DNA of 64,000 nucleotides from Temnopleurus reevesii (taxonomy: Eukaryota > Echinodermata > Echinoidea > Temnopleuroida > Temnopleuridae): assembly GCA_036244855.1 (NCBI GenBank), contig BQKZ01000003.1, positions 440,984-504,983 of the forward strand. Reading direction: 5' to 3'. The notes under the pieces are model-generated. The model saw nothing but the letters and a program-made list of their open reading frames with translations. It was not told where the DNA came from and searched no databases. Made by a program: the position numbers and the translations under genes. This document shows positions 41,348-53,236 of this stretch, piece after piece (within the stretch, counting starts at the first letter, position 1; every line of letters begins with the position of its first letter).

Positions 41348-41545
41348 GACAAATGCTCCGGCGACAATTGCTCCGGCAAAAAACGGACACAGTAAGCCTA
41401 ATGTCAAACCTAATCCCAAACCTAACCCTAACCCTAATCCTAATCTTGACATTATTCTGAATCATAAACCCTATCATAACCCTAACCCTAACCCTACTCC
41501 TAGCCAGAAAAATGAACCGGAGCAACTGTCGCCGGAGCAACTGTC
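41348..41545. mobile_element. TIR element with telomere-like internal repeats
   Basis: 29-bp terminal inverted repeats (41348-41376 and 41517-41545) differ at three positions; their core is tgctccggcgaca followed by ttgctccgg. The 140-bp interior consists largely of cctaac / cctaat hexamers, the animal telomere repeat (TTAGGG on the other strand) and near variants. A 203-residue frame running through it is a by-product. It is a small non-autonomous element with no transposase. Confidence 0.8.
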
Positions 41546-43896
41546 GGGTCACCGGTTGGCATATCTGATAACAACACATGAAAAACATAACATAAAGCGT
41601 TGTAACTGAGATACAGGAGAATGAATGAAGGATGTTAACAAGAAAAACATTTTTGTTTGATCAAGTTTGTTCAATAAAACAAATATGAAATTGCCATAGA
41701 ACTGGAAACCAGTAGTCCTGCAAAACCTCAAAATTCTGATTAAATTACAGAATTGGGGAAAAAGACCTTTAGCAGATCTACAATACCAGGAAATCCATGA
41801 ATTTGGGGAAATAGGAGAGATAAGACGTGAACAAATATGAATGAAAGCATTCTGGATATTAGGAAGAGACAGAGATATTGAGATTCTAGCGAGCTTGGGG
41901 TCCGTTGCCATGGTAACTGGATGTTAGAGTGGGCACGGAGAGCCAGTGTCAACATCACTGAGATTGCTTGTGACACATGATGGGTTTCAAGGGTCAGTAC
42001 TAGGGTTCAATATCCAACTCAACAATCCAAAAAGAGCCACAATCTTATTGAATGTGAAAGCCGAAGAGCTAAATTTTTATGTTTAAGGATTAACATTTTC
42101 CTAAATATTTATATTTTATTCTCTGTATTATATTCAAAGGCATTATTCAAGTAAATTGATTTTTCTTTTCCTGAAAATTAATCAGATTTGTGGACAGGCT
42201 TTCAAAATGCTGCACAGAGTCTTATCAGAGTCTTGTCACTATGAATTTTCTCTTGTTTTCTCCCTTTCTTCCATTGATAATTTTGTTCAAATTGAAGAGT
42301 AGTTTTCATGTTTAGAGACATTACATTTTGTTCAGGATTCTAGACAACGGGGCTTTTCAAGGACTATAGCTTCCCCACGATTCAAGTCTTATGACTGGAG
42401 AAAAACATATGCCTTTGGAAGAAAAATAGATTCTTCAAACCAATTTTCTCATTTTGTTATAATCTATTTTGAAATTTTATAAATATGCATATGAAAATAT
42501 ATTCACTTACCCTATTAGTGTCTCTTCACTGCATTATAAGATTGCTATTCATCCAAATTTGCTTAGTATCTACTCTTAGACATCTGGATATTCTGATTTA
42601 CTTATAAAATGGTGACCACGAGTTCTAATTCCTTTTTAGAAATTATGCTATATTTTTTATTTTTATTTTCAAATGTTGTTTTCATGATTTTGTAAGTGAT
42701 GATTGAGCTCACAGTTAGATGAGAAATCCAATGAATTTTTTCCCACTCTACTTAGCTTTCCTTACAAGTATTTGAAATTCAATCCAAGGGACAGATTACT
42801 ATTAAATATAAAATGCTACGGTTGCATTGTTCCCAAGAGAAAATGAAAATAGCCAGTTTGCCTTCAGCGCAAATGCAAAACACGATTAGATGTAAACAAT
42901 ACTGGAATTTCTTTGCACAGATTTATTTGTAACATTATAAAGAGCAAATTTTTGGCTTGTTCCTATTTAGTTTTCTGTATGTGTTATGATGATAATAATT
43001 CGCATATTCTAAATACACGTCAAAATGAAGAGTTTATGTATAATGCTGTGCCGATGATTTACCATTCAATATGGACATAAATATTCATAATCGTTTGCCA
43101 TTTGGATAACTTAAATGTTTATTTTTTTAGATAGAGAGGAGGAAATGCCAGGAAGCTTGTAAATTGTGTATCTTAAAATTGTGAAATGATACATATCATT
43201 TGATACAATGAGTACTGGGTCTAAAATACTGTAAATGTTCTGCTAGTGTACACTATTCTGTACATTTATCTAAATTAATGTGCATCCGACATTTTGAATA
43301 TTGGCTCTCTGTAGTGTACTTAATGAAGGGTCATGTTTTCCATTAGTGTACAGGACATTCAATCAAAAGTCAATTTGAAAACTCCTGTTTATCATTTTAA
43401 AAAAAAATTCTGTAATTTTGTCCAATAAAATGGAATGTAATGAAGTATCCCTGCATCTCTCATAGTACCCAATTTCGTGGTAACAATTTATGTGACCTTT
43501 GGAAGATACTCCATTCAATAAAATAGTATGAATCTTGTTCATATTAAGTATCTTAAATATTTTTTTGTCTTTAATTTGTCAGTTTGTACCCTTGCTTAGC
43601 ATGGAGGGGATGTTTTACAATCAGTAATTTGGTATTTCTCAAAAAATAATGATATTATTTTCTTCATATTCTACAAAGCATTAGAAATTTTCTATGATTT
43701 TAAAGAAGCATTTTCATGAATTCAAATTGTTTTTTAATTGAATGGCTTTCTCACGAATGCACAGCAGCATTTCAATTACGCCTTGCACTATGAGCAACAA
43801 AAGCCTATCCCCTCCTACGTGATGCTACTTACGCTGTAAACAGCTATCAAACATTTGAAATATATAACGATCACTTGATAGTCATGTGAACAGGGC

Positions 43897-44059
43897 GGTG
43901 TTTCACCAAGATAAGAAAGACTTTACGCATGACTTTACGTTCGACTGGTACCCCTTCTTGTGTGTAATGGTTCGCATTATTACACGCATTCAGCGCAAGA
44001 ACTGATACCAGTTAAACGTAAAGTCGTGCGTAACTTTATGAACGACTTGGTGAAACACC
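43897..44059. mobile_element. Foldback MITE, family GTGTTTCACC, copy 2
   Basis: 163 bp with exact 14-base ends ggtgtttcaccaag / cttggtgaaacacc. The complementarity continues inwards (gactttacgttcgactggta against taccagttaaacgtaaagtc), leaving a loop of ~50 bases. The internal gcattcagcg segment is shared with copy 1, so this is one family. No clear target duplication seen. Confidence 0.85.
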
Positions 44060-44539
44060 TCCTAGTGCTCCTACAGAAAAATGAAAGTGTTTTCTGTTCC
44101 GTTAACATATTTAACTATTTAAATGGTAAAGGTCAGACAACAACTTGAAATTATTGATGTCTTATTGTTAAAAGTTGGTGATATTCTTTAATGATAGAAG
44201 TAAATGATGTTAATCATATCAAGCAAATGTCAAGACAGATTAAAGGTTGAAATGTGGAAAGATTAAAAAAATTATATAGAACAGTGATTGAAAATTGTCA
44301 CTTTGGAATGAGTGAATTACAAAAAGTGATATTTGATTAACTAATATATTCATTGTTTTTCACTACAATCTAATTATGTGAGTAAAAATTCACTCCCTCT
44401 GAAGTAAACATTTTCAGTCATTTTAGAAATGATATTATAAAATCAAGCATAGATGGTGTGATGCATCACAGCATTGTCAAATGTCTTGTACTTCATTCTT
44501 ATGTAATTGTTAATAACTTTTAACTTTGTATGTTTTTAG

Positions 44540-44652
44540 GAGAATCATGTTGGTGGACAATACATCCTGTCTCCAAGCAGAGGTCAGAAGGTGAAAAGGT
44601 CAGAGTGGGAGATGACCTTATCCTGGTCAATGTAGCAACAGAGAGATACCTA
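44540..44652 (+). CDS. RYR: RyR coding exon (CWW / [11 protein letters not shown] motif)
   Basis: This 113-nt exon completes the split Gly codon and encodes 37 residues including [19 protein letters not shown] and then [18 protein letters not shown], equivalent to RyR1 ~143-179 with no indel. The Arg of VRVGDD (RyR1 Arg163, RYR2 Arg176, both disease sites) and the Arg of ERYL (RyR1 Arg177) are conserved. Acceptor gtttttag, donor gtaaga, out phase 0. The following intron opens almost at once into a ~400 bp (GAT)n tract that starts about ten bases after the donor GT. Confidence 0.97.
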
Positions 44653-44673
44653 GTAAGATAGTAATGATGATGA

Positions 44674-44705
<32 letters not shown>

Positions 44706-44763
44706 ATGATGATGGCGATGATGATGGTGATGATGGTGGTGATTATGATGATGATGGTGGTGG

Positions 44764-44796
<33 letters not shown>

Positions 44797-44825
44797 GGAT
44801 GGTGATGATGATGATGATGATGATG

Positions 44826-44918
<93 letters not shown>

Positions 44919-44922
44919 GTGT

Positions 44923-44964
<42 letters not shown>

Positions 44965-47232
44965 GTGTTGGGATGATGATGATGATGATGATGAATATGA
45001 GGATGGTGACGGTGATGTTGATGATGATGATATTTTTGATGATGACGATGATGAGGATAGTTCTATTTCATTTTTGTTCAAACTAAACCAGAAATATAAT
45101 TAAAAAAAAAATCCTTGCAATCTCAGTCATACACAAACTCTAGCACTTTGTTTTCCATTCGATCATATGATGTTCACAGGCCCCTACTTATGCTGGTATT
45201 ACCTTTGGAGGAACCCGATCAAATGATATTGAAACCACAACATATTTCAAAACCAAGTGATTATCATAAGGGGACTGTATATGCATTAGCATGATAAGTG
45301 CTTCCCCCATGTGATGACAATGCTGCACGATTTGATCAATTGGAATGTACATCAGACAGGAATCAAACGACACCAATTAAATGATGAGTGAAATTAAATC
45401 TAATGATTATCTATTACCAGTATCTCAAATGTCATTTGTAGATTTCAGTGATTAATATTGACATTATCAATAAGTAATATTTAAAAATAGTATCAAAATT
45501 CCTTCAGGCATGATTCTTTTTAGTCTTCTTACCAAATATGAGAGCTGTGCTATGATTTTGGCTGACTTTACATGCAAATACTCTTTGGATATTATAGTTC
45601 TATTTTAACTAATGTTAAGTTTCCTTTAAGAATTTGTGTATAGTACTTTTAGAATTAGATAAAAAATAAAATACGAGTCACAATTTCATGGGAACAAATG
45701 TTGCATCCCATACAAAATTATAATGATGAAAGAGTACCAAGGTAACTGTCCATGTATCATCTGGGAATAAAATTTTAAGGGTACTTTAAAGTGATTGCCC
45801 TTATGAAGTTCCCATTAAATACTTCTTATAGAACTCCTTGTTAAATCTTATCTTACTACATTAAGACCCAACTTAGTTCCCCTAATATTTTCCTTGAGAG
45901 GCTTTACGAGCGCTATTTATAATTCCCCCGCAAATTCGTAAATTCTGTCCCTGTATCATTTTGAATAATTTTGAATTGCACAAAGTCTAGTACCCACATA
46001 TTTGATACCAGCTATCATGGCATCAATAGAGCTAGAAGGGCATTAATTCACCCATACCATAACACCATAAAAAATGCCCTTCTGGCTCTCAACAGGCAAT
46101 CTACATAAATATACCTCTGCGGTTATGCAAGGTTTATGATGTACAGGCAGAGGCAACCAAATTCATGCATTTAACACTTCTGTTATGTCAGGCAAGCAGA
46201 ATTCATGGTCAGGTTTGAACAGCTGTATTTGATTCAATTAGCTCAAAGCTGTCGTGTGGTTACTACAGCAGTAGCATGCAGTATGGCTATGTGGTGATGT
46301 GACTCTGATTGTTGGTTTGTAAAAAGTTTAAGGAGACTCTTGAGGAGAAGTTTGCTCAAACAAATTTGTAGAGGTGGAATGATGTAGGAAATCAATCTGA
46401 ATGCTGAAAAGCTGAGTTAATGAAACATTTTTAAAATCATTTTGAAAGAAAACTTGAAATAACGTATATTTACCAATTGTTAAGAAGTTCCAGTATTGAA
46501 ATATATTTTTTGAAAATAGATATTAATTGATTGGTCCATACTATCGGGTGCACCACCATTCAATAGTTTTCTTTTTCAATCCCAGATATGGGCAGAACAG
46601 TAGGTATGGCTAATATTTAGCTGCTTGACCGAACATGAAATGATATTGTAGAACTTATAGTTGTACTTTGTGTGTATGGTGAGGTTGAAGACAATGTGGG
46701 TTCATTGATTGATTGATTTCTGATATCAAGGTGTTAATTGCATGCTCTAATGTAAACCCTATTTTCATGAGATATGTTGGGTAATGTCATTTTCATAAAT
46801 AATTCCATGGTGATATTTATGACTCCACACCTCAGCTATCCATATGCATCGATACCAGCTAAAAGTAGTATTCTTTACAGTTACAAATCGATATCAAAAT
46901 CTGTTATCATCAGTTTCTATCCAGGGTATGAATATAATAAAATACCTGTCTATAATCAAATGTTCAATCCTTTCAATTGAGGAAACTTTCTTTGTGCACC
47001 ATAGGTCATGGTTTTTCTTGTTGATCAACATCATAAACTATTAATATCTGTAGATGAAACGGATTATCCAGCATTGCTGTTTTACGATTGTTCAACGACT
47101 ATTCACAAATATAAATACCCCCTTATGGAGTGAAAATGATATAGGAAGTAATGATTGCAACTTCGGGTTGGAGCTCTCTTATTGTTTCATATCATTAATC
47201 ATACAAGTTTTATTTTTTTTTTATCCATACAG
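44653..47232 (+). other. RYR: RyR intron (2.6 kb) opening with a (GAT)n tract
   Basis: Phase-0 intron, gtaaga donor and ccatacag acceptor. The first ~400 bp is a long imperfect (GAT)n tract. From 45070 to the acceptor I see only AT-rich sequence with no recognisable element. Confidence 0.85.
44663..45059. repeat. (GAT)n microsatellite at the start of a RyR intron
   Basis: About 400 bp of gat triplets with ggt, gag and gttg interruptions, beginning about ten bases after the splice donor GT. Met-, Asp- and Ser-runs in its frames are not proteins. Confidence 0.97.
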
Positions 47233-47344
47233 CATCTGTCTGTAGAGCGAGACGATCAGCCAATGATGGTAGTAGCCTCCTTCCAGCAGACGTTATGGAC
47301 TGTCGCACCGGTCAGCTCAGGCATTGTCAAGATCAAAGCAATGG
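47233..47344 (+). CDS. RYR: RyR coding exon (ASFQQTLWTVAP motif)
   Basis: This 112-nt exon (in phase 0, out phase 1) encodes 37 residues starting HLSVERDD, with ASFQQTLWTVAPVSSG, then the first base of a Gly codon. It matches RyR1 ~180-211 but is six residues longer, with extra residues on both sides of the FQQTLW core. The core is closer to RYR2 (FQQTLWSVAP) than to RYR1. Acceptor ccatacag, donor gtagga, which is weaker than the others. The next exon completes the Gly and follows about 12.5 kb downstream. Confidence 0.93.
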
Positions 47345-48874
47345 GTAGGATGATACATATTATTGTGATTAAGTGTATGTACAGATCAAGAATGAATGTT
47401 GATATCCAGCGATTTTCATAGATATTGAAATATACATCCTTTACCTCAGAACTTTGTGTTGGCAAAGGAATTCAATCTTTATAGAAACATTGATTAAAAT
47501 GGGTGAAAGCTAGCATTGGATAAACTAGACAAAGAAATTAAACCTTAATTACATAATGTGCTCTATGTGTGGATTTTTACATGAATCAATACCAACCACA
47601 AGCAGATGGTTCATGTATGATTTATGATACTTGCATCATATTTCATATAGAAATGTGGATTTAAAAACTTAATGTGTATTGCTTTGAAGGATTCATTTCT
47701 CCAGTAGCCTTAAATGCATAGCTGCCAACCAGTACGGATTCCTTTCCACATTTCAACTCTATTACACATAGCAAGGGAGTGTTGAATTGAATAGATATTC
47801 AAGATCAGTTTACAGGCGAAGAAGAATATAAACCAATTCACCTGTTTCTCCCATAAAAAATGCTTTTTCATCCACCAAATGAATGTTTTGCTGCTATACA
47901 AAATGGCATACCTCTCGATCTTATAAATAGCTTCCAGATGCTTTCCAGCTGATGCCATTGATTCAAGGAGACAAAAAGGTGGTATTGTGGACATAACAAT
48001 GTCTTACTTAATTACTGATTGCCAAATAATAATGTACTCCAAAAGCAAGTAAAATAGGAGAAAAATACGGATTTCGGTTGGCAGCTCTGTAAATGCATCA
48101 GTTCTTTCAGTCCAAAGTGAAAAAAAAACCTTATAAATATCAGAAGGTACTCAGAAATTTGCTTATTGGATAATCACAGCATAAAGCACAGAATAATTTA
48201 CAGTCTTTAAAGTTGATCAAACGAAGCATGTAAAGAACTGATATCAAAATTATAACATTTATATAAAAGATAGTTGAAGAGGAATTGCTTTATGCAACCA
48301 TTTGCAATCATGCACTGAGTTATAAAACTAAAAACATGAACAACGTGAACTTGTGGCAACGTGGTACAGGATAATGTGTTAAAATTATTTTTTTATCAAG
48401 CTTTGTCTCCCAAATGAAAAATAAGATCATTCCGTATATTTTCTAAAAGGATGGCACCTAGAAAGCAAAATTTTGTCAAAACTAAATACTCTATCATCCA
48501 AACCTGGTTTCCATTTCAGAGAAAAAATATGGTGACTCAGAAAAAGTTGTAGGTAGGTTGTCAGAAATGGTATACAAAGTATTTCAGTTATCATTTCAAG
48601 GTGGTCGGTTGCTGTTGTTGGTGGAGGTAGTGTGTAAGTGTGGATGCGCATGGATGGTGGGAATAATGATATTGATGATGATGATGATGATGATAATTGA
48701 GGCAATAATTTTAGTGATTTTGCTGGCATTATTGATATTGCTTTTTTAATTGCATAGTAAGCAATAAAGGTGAAGGGTAACAATCATTAGAATTTAGATC
48801 AAAGGGGATAACCAAAGCTTACACCTACTTATTTCATGCATAACTTATTGTAAAACGCACATGCAAGCCAATCA

Positions 48875-49012
48875 GGGCCCGTAACATAAAGGTTTGCGCT
48901 TAATCGATATTTGATTTTGCAATCAATTGCAAACTTTAGTACATGATTTGGCATAGACTTGCGATTGCTATCAGATAACAATTAATTGCAAACCTTTATG
49001 TTATGGGGCCCG
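48875..49012. mobile_element. 138-bp palindromic MITE-like insertion
   Basis: Ends gggcccgtaacataaaggtt and aacctttatgttatggggcc are inverted repeats of ~21 bp; the interior is rich in cgatt/aatca words. Copy 2 of the duplicated block reads straight through (gccaatca-gatgcacac) at about 50000-50013. This defines the insertion exactly, with at most a one-base target repeat. Confidence 0.88.
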
Positions 49013-49260
49013 GATGCACACATTTTGAAAGGATTTGCAGATCTATGTTTGGAAAGAAAACTTTCTAACAACAACCCCTTCATCATATTAATACTATCAG
49101 CAGTATAATTTGTCAATGATGAATTACATTAGAAGATAACAGTGGGATATTTGATTTGATGTGAGGAAGAATGAATCGCACATCACTTTAAGCAAATGAG
49201 TGACCTGAATGTGTAAGATTGTAATACTTTCCTATCTACTGTAGATAATGCTACTAAGAT

Positions 49261-49517
49261 TAAGAGGGGAGAGAAAAATAGAGTAAGACTGAGAAAGTGA
49301 GCGACAGAGAGACAGAGGGAAATGTACAGAGAGAGGGAAGGAGAGAGAAACATATAGAGAGAGGGAGAGAGAAGGAGAGAGAGAGAGAGAGAGAGAGGGA
49401 GAGGGGAATCCATTGATAAAAGAATGATAGAGAAAATAGTGAATGACAGATAGAGAGGGGTAGAGAGAGACAGAAAGATAGATAGAAACAGACAAAAATA
49501 AAGACAAAGATGAAGAG

Positions 49518-49548
<31 letters not shown>

Positions 49549-49560
49549 TGGGGAGAGAGG
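49261..49560. repeat. Purine-rich (GA)n tract
   Basis: About 300 bp of gaga/gaca repeats, broken around 49408-49440. The equivalent tract in copy 2 is 50231-50545. Confidence 0.93.
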
Positions 49561-49561
49561 N
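49561..49561. other. Single-N assembly join
   Basis: One N separating two homologous contig ends; probably overlapping contigs or alleles that were not merged. Confidence 0.85.
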
Positions 49562-50536
49562 ATTTTCTAAAAGGCTGGCACCTAGAAAGCAAAATTTTGT
49601 CAAAACTAAATACTCTATCATCCAAACCTGGTTTCCATTTCAGAGAAAAAATATGGTGACTCAGAAAAAGTTGTAGGTAGGTTGTCAGAAATGGTATACA
49701 AAGTATTTCAGTTATCATTTCAAGGTGGTGGGTTGCTGATGGTGGAGGTAGTATGTAAGTGCAGATAATCATGGATGTTAGCGATGATGATTATGATGAT
49801 GATGATGATGATGATGACAATTGAGGCAATAATTTTGGTGATTGTGCAATTTGCTGGCAATAGTATCATTTTTTTAAATTGCATAGTAAGTAATAAAGGT
49901 GAAGGGTAATAATCATTAGAAATTAGATCATTTAGGGGATGACCAAAGCTTACAGCTACTTATTTCATGCATAACTTATTGTAAAAAGCACATGCAAGCC
50001 AATCAGATGCACACATGTTGCAATTATTTGCAGATCTTTGGTTGCAAGAGTGTAAGACTTTCCATTAACAGCCCCTCCATCATATTAATACTATTAGCAG
50101 CATACTTTGTCAATGATGAAATACATTGTGGGATATTTGATTTGATGTGAGGAAGAATGAATTGCACATCACTTTAAGCAAATGAGTGACATGAATGTGT
50201 AAGATTGTAATGCTTTCAGATCTACTGTAGATGCTACTAAGATTAAGAGGGGTAGAAAAAAAGCGTAAGATTGAGAAAGTGAGAGACAGAGAGACAGAGA
50301 GAAATGTACAGAGAGAGGGAAGGAGAGAGAATCATATAGAGAAAGGGAGAAAGAAAGAGAGAGAGATAGATAGTGGGAGAGGGGAAGCCATTTATAAAAC
50401 AATAATAGAGAAAAGAGGCAGAGTGAATGACAGAAAGAGACTGGGAGAGAGAGACAGAAAGATAGATAGAAACAGACAAAAATAAAGACAAAGATGAAGA
50501 GTTACAGAGAGAGAGAGAGAGATGGGGAGAGAGAGG
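49562..50536 (+). repeat. Duplicated block, copy 2 (right of the single N)
   Basis: Begins with homologous sequence at the very base after N 49561 and ends with gatggggagagag, the same place copy 1 ends. The shared cargo is a (GAT)n tract, unique sequence and a GA-rich tract. Substitutions and microsatellite-length changes separate the copies. Confidence 0.95.
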
Positions 50537-50545
50537 TGGGGAGAT
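50231..50545. repeat. Purine-rich (GA)n tract
   Basis: Counterpart of 49261-49560 in the second duplicated copy; shorter pure GA runs. Confidence 0.93.
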
Positions 50546-52039
50546 TAAGATTTGTAGTGAGAGGAGACCAGGAATCTTAGATTAGAATGATAGCCATAGT
50601 GTATGCCAATCTTGTACTGCAAACACCACAGGCAAGAACTTAATTGGCCAATCATTGAAAATAAAAAGAAACTCAAAACTTCTGACCCATCTCCGAGATT
50701 GTCTACATTCCTACAAATCGCCACCCATTATCTTCGTTTGATGCAACAGTCGGGTCTACGGACGAACTTGTCATCATTTGAATTTGCTGCCGTTGGATGC
50801 GTAACGCGATGGTATGGGATTGATTCTCTCCCCAGGCGAGGCTAATGGAGGAATTAAAGAAACAGATGTCCCTCCGGATTAGTCCATTTTGTCTCTGATA
50901 TTACCCTGCTTCCGTTGAATCTCAATCAATCTACCATTGATCAGTGAGAGATAGGCAGAGAACCCTGAATTATTCCCAGAAATCGACTGGCCTTGATGTT
51001 CTACTGATCCCCTAGAGAGGTTTTGTAATACACTACCCAATACCTTTGATCACATCTGTTATTGGTTTTTTCTTTTCATGTTCTATACAGGAGGGTGTTT
51101 GTTCTCAAGATAAATAATATGGGGTTTTATTACATTTTCCAGGCATCTATAGCAATTCCTTTGCAAAAACATTTCCTATTAAAAGATAGGATTTAAGAGT
51201 TTTCACGAAGAAAGACCTTGTATCATAACAATTTGATAGAAAAATATAAGACAACTTTCATTCAATTATTAGAGGTATGGAAGGAATATGATTAGTTGCA
51301 AATTTGCCAATAACAGATTAATATCATATGCAATAAAAACATAGAAAGAATGAGAATCCCTTAAGATTATCTTAATTCACACAGCAAAACGGACAAGTGA
51401 AAAGTTTTCCTTCCTCTCGTTGAACTTTTCAAGGAATATAACAAATAGTTATATAGGTGTAAGATATCCTGGTTGAAGCATTAAGATACATCTTATCGTC
51501 TTTAGGCAGTCAAATTTTCTTGACTACTGACTTAGTATATTTCAGGACACTAAATATAAATTTACTTCATGATGTGGGTTTAGTCAAACAACTATGAGAT
51601 GTTTAGATGTTGTTATTTCTGTCAGTCCTTACATGTGAAGTTTCTATGCTAATGTATAAAGTATCACTTAGAATTAATTCACACTGTACCTCCACATGTC
51701 AAGAAACATTTTCGTATAGAGTGTAATTTGTAAACCAAGTAAATAGTCGGAACAAGTATTTATTTTCATTCCAAAGGGGTATAACCAAGGTGCCTCATAC
51801 TTTTATTGATTGAATTTGGTTAAGAAACGGAACAAATTCAGGAGGAATTTGATAACACGAGGAAAGGCATAACTGGAGCATGCATGACCAAACTGGTTTT
51901 CAATCAATGTTTGATTGATCGACTGGCAGTTTGTTGCTAGATACTAGTGGTGTATCTTTAGGCACTTCAGAAGGGATGAGAGACAGTTTCCAGACATTTT
52001 GACTAGGCATTTGTAGAAAATTTGTCAAATGCAAAGGCC

Positions 52040-52330
52040 TTGTGCTGTCACGTTTGTCCATCAGTCCGTCTGTCTGTGAACAATTTGGTATCCACTTTTT
52101 GGACTCTCTATATTTTCTACATTTATTGACCCCAAAATTTTGTAATCAGTATAGATAGAACCATCCCGATATCTACACCTACTTTAAGTTTGTTATATGG
52201 GATGAAACAGCCAAGGTCAAAACTCATTTAGAATTGCATTGGTCATAACCGTCCGTCTACAATTTGATACCTACTTTTTGGTCTTCATATATTGATCAAA
52301 CAAGTTCATGTTTGGTGCTGATATTTGTTC
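52040..52330 (+). repeat. Decayed GTCTGTCTG-type interspersed repeat
   Basis: Contains gtccgtctgtctgtgaac, tggtatccactttttgg and ccaaggtcaaa, then a second diverged half (aaccgtccgtct, tgatacctactttttgg). The same style of words occurs at 55317-55650. This resembles a family common in marine invertebrates; assignment is tentative. Confidence 0.5.
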
Positions 52331-53236
52331 AAACGTTCTTGATATCCACCACTCCTTTGTTAATACTTAATTTTAGAGGATAAAGCTTATACATGTAGGT
52401 TATTTGAAATAAAGTTGATCTTAAAAAGACTTTTTTTTTTTTTTTTAATTGCTGCTTAGTATGCTGTCCAAATTTTTGTTAATCGTGGATTTTTATTCAT
52501 TAGTTCATATAAAGTCTCAATATTTGATTTCTACAAGCAAGTAGTACTATACTTAGAGTCTTTTACTTCTTTCCGTCAAATCTCGATATGAAGAAACTGA
52601 TGAAAATCTATTCAAAATACTAGATCTAATCTCAGAAAATCATTTGACAGAAAATTGATACTTTCACTTTCATTACTTGATAATCCAAGAAGACTTTAGC
52701 ATACGTCAAATGACTTTACCAAAGTCCTACCAAGAGTTTATTATATATGTAAATGATATTCATTATGGAGAAGATCCTGTCAAATTTTATTCCTTTAGAT
52801 CCACCATTGAAAATCAATGAAACACAGTGGTCTTTTGTGCATTTGAGATTACTTCTCATTTTCAGTTTATCGGACAACCTTTTCTATTCTGTTATAGGTC
52901 CAAATCTAGCCACAAAATTTTTTATTTTAGAGAATATTCATCTGTGTTTCCAAATTAATGCTATTTAACACTATTATAAATGGCATTAATGTTTGATCCC
53001 CGCTTATCAGTAAATTTGTGATTATTTCCACATGAATTATTTCTTTTCCATCCACACTCAGCTTTTCTTTGATTCCATTGACATATAACCACGTCCGCCT
53101 ATCAATTTTAACAGATTAATTTGTAAATGCATGGTTGCCTATACCAATGAACATTTATAAAAAAGCTACAAAACTAAGTGTACGTACAATCTAATCCCTC
53201 TTGCTCATTATAATTCAAACTGTGGATTATATCCCT

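Larger units (their letters stand above)
39123..44539 (+). other. RYR: RyR intron (5.4 kb)
   Basis: Phase-1 intron, gtgagt donor and gtttttag acceptor. It carries a terminal-inverted-repeat element with telomere-like internal repeats (41348-41545) and a foldback MITE (43897-44059). The remainder, including 39130-41340 and 41600-43890, shows nothing recognisable. Confidence 0.85.
48438..49560 (+). repeat. Duplicated block, copy 1 (left of the single N)
   Basis: Aligns base by base from attttctaaaagg with copy 2 at 49562-50536. It carries the 138-bp palindromic insertion absent from copy 2 and a longer GA tract. It ends exactly at N 49561. Confidence 0.95.

Noticed and set aside
40998..41609. 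203-residue frame with Asn-Pro repeats
   Set aside because: The repeat part is the telomere-like interior of a TIR element; the rest has no similarity I recognise.
44664..45086. Met-run and Ser-run frames of 112-140 residues
   Set aside because: Frames of the (GAT)n microsatellite in an intron.
49261..50545. Arg/Glu-rich or Ser/Leu-rich proteins in the GA tracts
   Set aside because: Low-complexity frames; the same tract appears twice because of the duplicated block.
50603..50845. 80-residue frame in a less AT-rich patch
   Set aside because: No similarity recognised and no good splice sites; left as unexplained intron sequence.
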